Below, piece after piece: positions 1 to 5,249 of a DNA stretch of 7,267 bases. Origin of the DNA: Clostridiales bacterium (GTDB taxonomy: Bacteria > Bacillota > Clostridia > Oscillospirales > CAG-272). Under the pieces are notes generated by a model that saw only the letters and a list, made by a program, of their open reading frames with translations, had not been told where the DNA came from and made no database searches. Numbering within the stretch: position 1 is the stretch's first letter; the number at the start of each line of letters is the position of its first letter. The DNA is taken from positions 1 to 7,267 of the forward strand of contig SFNW01000092.1 in the NCBI GenBank assembly GCA_004554105.1. The letters run 5' to 3'. The translations under genes and the position numbers were made by a program.

Positions 1-137
1 ACAGAGACTTGCATTTTTTCGGCAATCCGTCCGAGAAACGAACGGCGGGAGCAAGCCCCCGCCCTACGCCTGTATTTATGCGGCATAGAAGCTGTTGCAA
101 ATCGCCCCTGTTCGGCTTGTCCACCCCCTCTTATCGA
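1..137. repeat. Long direct repeat, copy 1 (cut by window edge)
   Basis: This non-coding segment matches 197-344 almost base for base. The offset is 196 bases up to position 110, then 207 bases because copy 2 has 11 extra bases. Its core is a GC-rich hairpin, GGCGGG (44-49) with CCCGCC (58-63), followed by CTACG. I recall this style of hairpin from dispersed repeats of Clostridia. The copy begins at the first base of the window, so its true left end is unknown. Short open frames cross it on both strands, but none has a ribosome-binding site or a recognisable product. Between the copies, 138-196 is unique and I see nothing in it. Confidence 0.85.
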
Positions 138-196
138 ACTCCCGCCGCCTTGCCTTTTGCAAATTACGCGCTTTTCCCGTTTCTCGCGCCAATTTC

Positions 197-344
197 ACAG
201 AGACTTGCATTTTTTCGGCAATCCGTCCGAGAAACGAACGGCGGGAGCAAGCCCCCGCCCTACGCCTGTCTTTATGCGGCATAGAAACTGTTGCAAATCG
301 CCCCTGCTTTGCAGCTGTTCGGCTTGCCCACCCCCCCTTATCGA
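197..344. repeat. Long direct repeat, copy 2
   Basis: This is the second copy of the unit at 1-137. The hairpin GGCGGG (240-245) with CCCGCC (254-259) is preserved. Copy 2 has an 11-base segment at 307-317 that copy 1 lacks. The segment is bounded by CTG on both sides, which fits loss by slippage in copy 1. With the extra bases, TGCAAA (292-297) can pair with TTTGCA (308-313), a hairpin copy 1 cannot form. The ends are not flanked by an obvious target duplication and there is no transposase, so the mode of spread is unknown. Confidence 0.85.
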
Positions 345-358
345 GTTTTTTGCAGATT

Positions 359-392
359 CAAAAGGCGCTTTTTTACAAAAAAGCGCCTTTTG
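359..392. terminator. Bidirectional intrinsic terminator
   Basis: This is a perfect inverted repeat: CAAAAGGCGCTTTTTT (359-374), loop AC, then the exact reverse complement (377-392). The A run before GGCGC and the T run after GCGCC make it terminator-like on both strands. It lies 46 bases beyond the stop of the leftward small-protein operon, so it most likely ends that transcript. It could also stop rightward transcripts entering from outside the window. Confidence 0.75.
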
Positions 393-397
393 TGGGG

Positions 398-431
398 TTC
401 GGGGCAAAGCCCCGAATTTCTTTTCTTTTTT
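398..431 (+). terminator. Intrinsic terminator, rightward
   Basis: The stem TTCGGGGC (398-405) pairs with GCCCCGAA (409-416) around an AAA loop and is followed by a T-rich run to 431. The T run is on the right side, so it works as a terminator for rightward transcription, insulating the leftward operon from the repeat side. Read leftward it has no T tract and would only be an extra stem ahead of the 359-392 hairpin. Confidence 0.6.
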
Positions 432-437
432 ATGCGG

Positions 438-896
438 TCAGACCAACAGAAGCAGGGCGAGGATTAAAATGATGTCCTCGTTGCCCTCCTTGCCCATCAA
501 CAGGGCGATTAAACCAATCAGCAGAAAATCGTCGGCGTCAAAGCCGGCTTTTTTTCTGCCGCGCAGGGCTTCAAACAGGCAGGTCAGGGGATTTTTGTTC
601 TCCTTTGGACAGCGGTCGCCGCCGCAGTCGCAATCCTTGCCGTGTTCATGTTCATGCTCGTCGCATTCGTGCGGCTCGCGCCCGTCGCAGGGCTCGTGCC
701 CCTCGCGCGGGCAGTCGCACTGCGGCTCGGGACGCGGGGCGGGCGCAAGCCGCGCGGTCTGCGGCTGTGCGGCAAAATCGGGTAGCGGCGCAGACCTGTG
801 CGAAAAGCCGTGCGGCGGCGTCTCATGCGGAGCGGGCACGTCGTCGGGGCGGGGAAAGGCGCTGCCGCCGTAGTTCTTCGGTACGCTTATGTACAT
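438..896 (-). CDS. Small uncharacterised protein with Cys/His-rich middle and hydrophobic C-terminus (152 aa)
   Basis: I do not know its function. Residues 1-57 are proline-rich and probably disordered. Residues 60-96 are rich in Cys, His and acidic residues: C60, C62, C70, C78, C89, C91, C96 and H67, H77, H81, H83, H85, including two CDC pairs and HEHEH. This suggests metal binding, by inference only. The end has two hydrophobic runs of about 11 residues (124-134 and 142-152) split by GKEGNED. Each is too short for an ordinary membrane helix, so they may form a hairpin or an amphipathic pair. I recall similar acidic and leucine-rich tails in small hypothetical proteins of Clostridia. It is third in a leftward operon, and its ATG overlaps the TGA of the gene before it (TGATG). 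An in-frame GTG three bases upstream at 899 is also possible, but spacing favours this ATG. Confidence 0.75.
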   Translation of the reverse strand: MYISVPKNYGGSAFPRPDDVPAPHETPPHGFSHRSAPLPDFAAQPQTARLAPAPRPEPQCDCPREGHEPCDGREPHECDEHEHEHGKDCDCGGDRCPKENKNPLTCLFEALRGRKKAGFDADDFLLIGLIALLMGKEGNEDIILILALLLLV

Positions 897-1300
897 CACA
901 TCACCTCCGAAAGCAGGTCAATCAGCGTCGAGACCTTAATTACGGTGTCGAGTGCGCTCTGCCGGTCGGCGGACAGATAGGGCGCAAGTGCGCGCAGAAG
1001 CGCCATGCGGCGGGACGCCGAGGGGTGCGCCTTGCCCATCGCGGGCAGGGCTTTTTGCAGTGCGTCGGCGGCGTCCGCCGCCTGTGCGGGCGCGCCGTCT
1101 GCCGCACCCGATGCGCCGTCGGTTTCCGCCGCCTGTGCGGGCGCGCCGTCCGCTTTTTCGGCTTTCATCTCCGCCATGACCGGCGCGAGTGCCTCCATAA
1201 TGCGCGGCAGCTTCGCCGCAATCTCGGGATTTTGCAGGAGCGACGCAATGCCGCCGCTTGAAAGCAGGGCGTCGAGATTTTTTTCGGGACTTTCACTCAA
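896..1300 (-). CDS. Small uncharacterised alanine-rich helical protein (134 aa, TTG start)
   Basis: No function is recognised. There is a helical N-terminal part (about 8-46, LLSSGG and LLQNPE), an Ala/Gly/Asp-rich linker (about 47-80) holding the nonapeptide ADGAPAQAA twice (50-58 and 67-75), and a C-terminal helical part (96-131) with RRMALLRALAPYLS and a Leu/Val-rich end. I recall the 'ALxPYLS' pattern from small hypothetical proteins of Clostridia, but cannot confirm it here. It is probably cytosolic, with no signal peptide or membrane helix. The start is chosen from the ribosome-binding site: GGAG at 1312-1309 overlaps the GTG at 1309, so that GTG is unlikely, while TTG at 1300 lies 8 bases downstream of it. 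The longer GTG form would be 137 aa. It is the middle gene of the leftward operon and overlaps the next gene by one base. Confidence 0.75.
   Translation of the reverse strand: MSESPEKNLDALLSSGGIASLLQNPEIAAKLPRIMEALAPVMAEMKAEKADGAPAQAAETDGASGAADGAPAQAADAADALQKALPAMGKAHPSASRRMALLRALAPYLSADRQSALDTVIKVSTLIDLLSEVM
901..908 (-). promoter_or_regulatory. Strong Shine-Dalgarno that decides the start of the 438-896 gene
   Basis: On the minus strand GGAGGTGA is a full match to the 16S anti-SD partner. GGAGG ends 7 bases before the ATG at 896, but only 4 bases before the alternative GTG at 899. The site lies within the last codons of the upstream gene, as expected for coupled translation. Confidence 0.75.
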
Positions 1301-1308
1301 TGCGCTCA

Positions 1309-1312
1309 CTCC
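1309..1312 (-). promoter_or_regulatory. Shine-Dalgarno that selects the TTG start at 1300
   Basis: AAAGGAG on the minus strand ends at 1309, in the first base of the upstream GTG candidate. Its distance to the TTG at 1300 is 8 bases, which is in the normal range. Its distance to the GTG is negative. It lies in the gap after the stop codon of the 73-aa gene. Confidence 0.6.
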
Positions 1313-1318
1313 TTTTTG

Positions 1319-1540
1319 TCAAGACTGCGTGCGGTAGCCTTTCAAAATCTCTTTTGCGCGGGCAATGTCCTCGTCGCTTGCGCCGCGCATGGCGGTGCGG
1401 AGCGCGTCGAGCCGCGATTTGTCGAAATTCGCGCCCGAGAGGTCAACACCGCTTGCGGCGGCGATGGCGCGGATCGACGCCGCGAGCGAATCGTCGTCCA
1501 TCGCGGCGAGCTTGTCGAGCAGATTTTTGTCGATGTTCAT
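1319..1540 (-). CDS. Small uncharacterised helical protein (73 aa), first gene of leftward operon
   Basis: No known function. The protein is short, charged and predicted helical throughout: LLDKLAAMDDDSLAASIRAI (about 7-26), a turn around GVDLSGANFD, then a second helical half ending in ARAKEILKGY. It has no Cys, signal peptide or membrane segment. The start is the ATG at 1540, with GGAG at 1550-1547 and a 6-base spacer. The open frame continues upstream to 1630, but that extension has no ribosome-binding site and runs into the divergent promoter. It lies 18 bases before the next gene. The repeating 'helix, small-residue turn, helix' pattern matches my memory of small Clostridial proteins found next to the ALxPYLS type, which is a recollection and not a search result. 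Confidence 0.75.
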   Translation of the reverse strand: MNIDKNLLDKLAAMDDDSLAASIRAIAAASGVDLSGANFDKSRLDALRTAMRGASDEDIARAKEILKGYRTQS

Positions 1541-1614
1541 ACTGTACTCCTTTGCATCGGTTGAATCGGGCAGAGAATCGGAAAAATTCCGTTCGGTTTC
1601 AGTATATGCGCGGA

Positions 1615-1643
1615 TTGACAAAAAGCGCACCTATTGTTATAAT
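1615..1643 (+). promoter_or_regulatory. Perfect-consensus housekeeping promoter for the LtaS-like operon
   Basis: The -35 box TTGACA (1615-1620) and -10 box TATAAT (1638-1643) both match the sigma-A/sigma-70 consensus at all six bases, with the optimal 17-base spacer. Transcription should begin near 1650, giving a leader of about 49 bases before the ATG at 1699. This argues for strong, largely unregulated expression. It also rules against starts upstream of 1650 for the membrane protein. Confidence 0.9.
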
Positions 1644-1698
1644 TGAGCCTGTGAAAATCAGTTTTCGGCAGTCTTATTCTACCTCGGACGGTGATGAT

Positions 1699-3729
1699 AT
1701 GAACCTTTCTTTCGTAAGGGCAAAGCCGCCGCTGCGGCGGTTTCTGTTTTTCTTTGCTTCGATTCTGTGGCTTGAGGAGGTCGTGCGCTTTTCTGCGCTC
1801 GGCAGCCTTATACCGACGGTCTGGCTTGTTCTCTTTTCGGCGTCTGCCGCGCTTTTCTGCACGCTTCTCTGCGCGGCGGGCGGGCGGCTCGGGCAGACCG
1901 TCTCCTATTTGCTGACCGCCGCGCTCACGCTGTTTTACGCCGCGCAGCGCGTCTACGAGCATATTTTCGACTCGTTTTTCTCGCTCTCGCAGCTCGGCAT
2001 GGGCGCAGCCGCACTCGACAGCTTCGGCACGGAAGCCGCGCTCGGCATTCGCGAATGTCTGCTCTCGCTGGCTTTGCTTCTGCTCCCGCTGTTTGCGCTG
2101 ATCTGGCTCGACGCCGCCGGCATGTTTCGCGGCAAGGGCAGTCTGAAAGCCGCATTGGCACTTTCCGCGGCGTTTCTGCTTGTTCATTTCGGCAGTGTAC
2201 TTTGCCTGCCGCTCGGCGGCACGCAGAACTATTCGGCGTATGACCTCTATCACGACACCTTTGTCCTGCAGATGAGCGTCAAGCAGTTCGGCGTTCTCAC
2301 CTCGGCGCGGCTGGAGGCGCGTGGGCTGCTGTTCGGCGCGAAGAAAACGCCGTCCATCATCGTCCCGACGCAGACGACCGTCGAATCGACAGAGACGCAG
2401 GGCGAAGAATTGCCGACCGTCCCCGAAAAAGAGTGGGCGTACAACATCACCGACACCGATTTTGCCGCGCTTGCGGCAAGCGAGACCGACGACCGTTTAC
2501 GCGCCCTGCACGAATATTTCGCCGCGCAAAGCGGCACGCGGCAGAACGAATATACGGGTATGTTTGAGGGCTACAACCTGATTCTGCTTTGCTGTGAGTC
2601 CTTTTCACCCTATCTCGTGGACGAAACGCGCACGCCCGCGCTCTACAAAATGGCGAATGAGGGCTTTGTTTTTACCGATTACTACAACACTATCTGCGAC
2701 AACACCTCGAACGGCGAATACTGCCTCTGCCTCGGACTTTTGCCCGACCTGTCGCTGCTCGGACGCGGCTGGCAGAGTTTCTACGACTTCAACAGCTTCA
2801 CAGCCGCCAAGGACAACGCCCTGCCGTATGCCCTCGGCAATCAGTACCGCGCGCTCGGCGCAAGAACCTACGCGGTGCATAACTATTTCTGCGACTATTA
2901 CGGACGCGACAAGACGCACCCGAATATGGGCTACGAGTTCAAGGCGATTTTCCGCGGCATGAAGAAGACAAACGACTGGCCGACCTCGGACGTCAGCATG
3001 GTCGAGCAGACCCTGCCCGACCTGCTCACCCCCGACGAAAACGGCGAGATTCCGCCGTTCCACGCCTATTATCTGACCTTCAGCGGGCATATGTACTACA
3101 ATTTCACCTCCAACGATATGGCAATCAAAAACCGCGCCGTGTCCGAGGATTTGCCCTATTCGACGGCGGTCAAGGCGTATATCTCCTGCCAGCAGGAGCT
3201 GGAATACGCGCTTGAGACCGTCAACGCGCAGCTTGAGGCGGCGGGCGTGGCGGATAAGACGCTGATTGTGCTGACCGCCGACCATTACCCCTACAATCTC
3301 GGGCTGGAAAAACTGTCCGAGCTTGCGGGCAAGCCGCTCGACGACGAGTTTGACAAGTACCGCGGCGCACTCTATATCTGGAGTCCGTCAATGCAAGCGC
3401 CCGTCACGGTCGACACGCCCTGCTGTACGCTCGACGTGCTGCCGACGCTCTCCAATCTGCTCGGGCTGACCTACGATTCGCGCCTGCTTACGGGCAGCGA
3501 TATTCTGTCGGACGGTGCGCATATCGCGATTCTCGGCGATCGCAGTTTCGTCACCGACAAGCTGTATTTCGACGCGCAGACCGGCGAGGCGACGCCGCGC
3601 GGGGACGCGGTTTTGCAGGAGGGCGAGCTTGACAGCCTGACGACCGAGGTCAAGAACAAATTCACCGTCGCGACCGAAATGCTCTACACCGACTATTTCG
3701 CCGCGATTGCAGAGAAAAGTGGGGAGTGA
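1699..3729 (+). CDS. LtaS-family membrane sulfatase/phosphoglycerol transferase (676 aa)
   Basis: The protein belongs to the lipoteichoic acid synthase/MdoB-like phosphoglycerol transferase family. These anchor in the membrane and use an outside sulfatase-fold domain to move glycerolphosphate from phosphatidylglycerol onto a growing polymer or glycan. There are about five membrane helices (roughly 13-30, 36-60, 66-84, 116-137, 149-171), as in LtaS, then a linker (215-245) and the catalytic domain (about 290-610). Family metal and active-site residues are all visible: E300 in CCESF, the nucleophile T336 in DNTSNGE, R403 in YYGRD, H464 in FSGHM, and D528/H529 in TADHY. The ATG at 1699 is preceded by GGTGAT 4 bases away, matching the anti-SD end, and lies 49 bases after the promoter. 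The open frame extends back to 1258 but would cross the promoter. Substrate is not settled: true LTA synthase, primase or glycan modification are all possible. Confidence 0.9.
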   Translation: MNLSFVRAKPPLRRFLFFFASILWLEEVVRFSALGSLIPTVWLVLFSASAALFCTLLCAAGGRLGQTVSYLLTAALTLFYAAQRVYEHIFDSFFSLSQLGMGAAALDSFGTEAALGIRECLLSLALLLLPLFALIWLDAAGMFRGKGSLKAALALSAAFLLVHFGSVLCLPLGGTQNYSAYDLYHDTFVLQMSVKQFGVLTSARLEARGLLFGAKKTPSIIVPTQTTVESTETQGEELPTVPEKEWAYNITDTDFAALAASETDDRLRALHEYFAAQSGTRQNEYTGMFEGYNLILLCCESFSPYLVDETRTPALYKMANEGFVFTDYYNTICDNTSNGEYCLCLGLLPDLSLLGRGWQSFYDFNSFTAAKDNALPYALGNQYRALGARTYAVHNYFCDYYGRDKTHPNMGYEFKAIFRGMKKTNDWPTSDVSMVEQTLPDLLTPDENGEIPPFHAYYLTFSGHMYYNFTSNDMAIKNRAVSEDLPYSTAVKAYISCQQELEYALETVNAQLEAAGVADKTLIVLTADHYPYNLGLEKLSELAGKPLDDEFDKYRGALYIWSPSMQAPVTVDTPCCTLDVLPTLSNLLGLTYDSRLLTGSDILSDGAHIAILGDRSFVTDKLYFDAQTGEATPRGDAVLQEGELDSLTTEVKNKFTVATEMLYTDYFAAIAEKSGE

Positions 3730-3732
3730 GCC

Positions 3733-4224
3733 ATGGAAAAACTGCTGATTCTTTCCGACATTCACGGCAACGTCCGCCGTGCGGCGGCGGTCCTCTGTGC
3801 GCACCCCGACTGCACGGGGGCGGTTTTCCTCGGCGACGGCGCACGGTATGTCGAGTATTTGCAAAGTCTCGCGCCGCACATGGCGTTTTTTGCGGTCAAG
3901 GGCAACTGCGACACGGTGCTTGACGGCGTGCCGCAGGAAGAACTCCTGTTTGAATGCGCGGGGCATCGACTGCTCTGCTGTCACGGACATCACTATTTTG
4001 TCAAGAGCGGCACGGGCGCACTGCTCGCCGCCGCGAAGCGCGCGGGCGCGGACATCGCGCTCTTCGGACATACGCATCTGCCGCATGAGGAATACGATTC
4101 CGAGAGCGGCGTCTACCTGTTCAATCCCGGCAGCATCGGCTCGCCGCGCGAGGGCAAGCCGTCCTACGGACTGCTCACCCTGTCGGGCGGAAACGTCCTG
4201 TTCAGCCTCGGCGACGCCGAATAG
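3733..4224 (+). CDS. YfcE/MJ0936-type metallophosphoesterase (163 aa)
   Basis: This is a small cytosolic calcineurin-like phosphodiesterase/phosphatase. The complete two-metal motif set is present: D9 and H11 in SDIHGN, D35 in LGDG, N58 in GNCD, H84 in CCHGHH, and H113/H115 in FGHTH. NPGS (131-134) and the length are typical of the YfcE/MJ0936 family, whose natural substrates are poorly defined. The start is well supported: GGGGAG (3721-3726) lies 6 bases before the ATG and overlaps the stop of the upstream gene. The gap between the genes is only 3 bases, so the two are co-transcribed and probably coupled. Whether it acts on a product of the upstream transferase is unknown. No hairpin follows it, so some transcription may run on into the KilA-N gene. 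Confidence 0.92.
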   Translation: MEKLLILSDIHGNVRRAAAVLCAHPDCTGAVFLGDGARYVEYLQSLAPHMAFFAVKGNCDTVLDGVPQEELLFECAGHRLLCCHGHHYFVKSGTGALLAAAKRAGADIALFGHTHLPHEEYDSESGVYLFNPGSIGSPREGKPSYGLLTLSGGNVLFSLGDAE

Positions 4225-4240
4225 GCAAAATTTTAACAAT

Positions 4241-4272
4241 ATTTGCGTCAATTCCCTTGAAAAACCGCAAAT
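4241..4272. promoter_or_regulatory. Possible operator: 7-base inverted repeat around the -35 box
   Basis: ATTTGCG (4241-4247) and its reverse complement CGCAAAT (4266-4272) flank the -35 box of the promoter at 4257-4284, with an 18-base centre. The right arm falls in the promoter spacer. A dimeric regulator bound here would block polymerase. It could also be a chance repeat in AT-rich DNA. Confidence 0.3.
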
Positions 4273-4284
4273 TTCGGGTATACT
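4257..4284 (+). promoter_or_regulatory. Promoter for the KilA-N gene and gpmI
   Basis: The -35 box TTGAAA (4257-4262) and -10 box TATACT (4279-4284) each match the housekeeping consensus at five of six bases, with a 16-base spacer in AT-rich DNA. The start should be near 4291, giving a leader of about 70 bases. It is the only convincing promoter I see upstream of gpmI after the phosphoesterase gene. Confidence 0.7.
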
Positions 4285-4361
4285 ATATAAAGGCGGCATA
4301 AAAGCGGCGGAAAACGAAGAGGATGAGAATTGTGCAGTCGTGCGCAGAATGAGAGGAATCT

Positions 4362-5246
4362 ATGGCTGAAAAAGTTACAAAAGAATTCCTGCACGCAAAG
4401 GGTATTGAAATCGGAATCTATACAAAAGATTTCAAAAACGAGTACATTTCCATAACCGATATTGCAAAATATAAAAGCGACGAACCGAACGACACGATTC
4501 GGACATGGATGCGCAATAAAGACACAATTGAATTTTTGGGATTGTGGGAGAGTTTGCACAATCCGAATTTCAAACCCGTCGAATTCGACGGGTTTAGAAG
4601 TCAAGCCGGCTCAAATGCATTCACCATGTCGCCTGCAAAGTGGATTTCCGGCGTGAATGCTGTCGGAATTGTCTCCAAAGCGGGAAAATACGGCGGTACG
4701 TTTGCACATGCCGATATTGCGTTTGAATTTGCATCGTGGATTTCGGCAGAGTTCAAACTGTATATTATTAAAGACTATGAGCGCTTAAAGTCTGATGAAA
4801 GCAATCGATTGTCTTTGGACTGGAATTTGCGTCGTGAGATTTCAAAGTTGAATTATCGAATACATACCGATGCGATTAAAAACAATTTGGTTTTGCCGGA
4901 GTTGACCAATGAGCAGAAGATGTTCGCCTATGCAAGCGAAGCGGATCTGCTGAATGTTGCGTTGTTTGGCATGACGGCAAGGGAATGGCGGGAGCGTACG
5001 CCGAACGCTAAAGGAAATATACGCGATTCAGCGACAATCGAACAACTTTTAGTACTTTCAAACATGGAGAGTTATAACGCGCTGCTGATTGACCAAAAAG
5101 TACCTAAGCCGCAACGCGTGGAGCTTTTGAGAAAATTTGCGATTACACAGATGACGGCTTTGCGGAAGATTGAGCCCAAAGTACCGAATATGGAAAAAAT
5201 ATCTTTACCTAACGGAAACATGAAAAATCAAGCGAAGGAGACATAG
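4362..5246 (+). CDS. KilA-N domain-containing protein (294 aa)
   Basis: The N-terminal half (about 15-142) is a KilA-N domain, a presumed DNA-binding fold common in phages and large DNA viruses and scattered as single genes in gut bacteria. Visible family features are ISITDIAKY (29-37), the TWMRNKDTIEFLGLWE stretch (48-63) and the signature GGTFAHADIAFEFASWIS (111-128) running into FKLYIIKDYERLK. The rest (145-270) is helical, with DLLNVALFGMTAREWRE and NIRDSATIEQLLVLSN, a tail I recall from the same bacterial subfamily. The role is not established. The start ATG has GAGG at 4353-4356, 5 bases upstream. Composition sets it apart: 4381-4440 is 21/60 G+C, while 5401-5460 in gpmI is 42/60, and it uses AAA, TTG and TAT codons freely. 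This points to transfer. The stop lies 3 bases before the gpmI start. Confidence 0.9.
   Translation: MAEKVTKEFLHAKGIEIGIYTKDFKNEYISITDIAKYKSDEPNDTIRTWMRNKDTIEFLGLWESLHNPNFKPVEFDGFRSQAGSNAFTMSPAKWISGVNAVGIVSKAGKYGGTFAHADIAFEFASWISAEFKLYIIKDYERLKSDESNRLSLDWNLRREISKLNYRIHTDAIKNNLVLPELTNEQKMFAYASEADLLNVALFGMTAREWRERTPNAKGNIRDSATIEQLLVLSNMESYNALLIDQKVPKPQRVELLRKFAITQMTALRKIEPKVPNMEKISLPNGNMKNQAKET
5234..5240 (+). promoter_or_regulatory. gpmI ribosome-binding site inside the KilA-N gene
   Basis: GAAGGAG lies within the last codons of the KilA-N gene and 9 bases before the gpmI ATG at 5250. Ribosomes finishing the KilA-N gene would end next to it, so the two genes are expected to be translationally linked. 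Confidence 0.7.
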
Positions 5247-5249
5247 ATT

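Noticed and set aside
1..344. CRISPR array
   Set aside because: There are only two copies, the unit is far longer than a CRISPR repeat, and there are no regular spacers or cas genes.
157..873. 238-residue rightward open frame across repeat, terminators and small gene
   Set aside because: It crosses two hairpins and runs antisense to the 438-896 gene. Its sequence is low-complexity Ser/Cys/Gly/Arg of the kind produced by reading the wrong strand.
1601..1606. TATACT on the minus strand as -10 box for the leftward operon
   Set aside because: It has no acceptable -35 box at 16-18 bases. It could belong to an alternative sigma factor (CATATACT resembles some sporulation -10 boxes), but the evidence is too weak to list.
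1258..1698. Upstream extension of the LtaS-like reading frame
   Set aside because: It would run across the leftward genes and the perfect promoter, has no ribosome-binding site, and its residues are Arg/Cys-rich with no family features.
2605..3285. 226-residue leftward open frame
   Set aside because: It lies antisense to the catalytic domain of the LtaS-like protein and has no independent support.
3388..4299. 303-residue leftward open frame
   Set aside because: It is antisense to the end of the LtaS-like gene and the phosphoesterase, both clearly real, and has no domain.
4323..4352. Nine-codon leader peptide before the KilA-N gene
   Set aside because: ATG to TGA is open, but the AGAGG motif touches the ATG with no spacer, so initiation is unlikely, and there is no run of regulatory codons.
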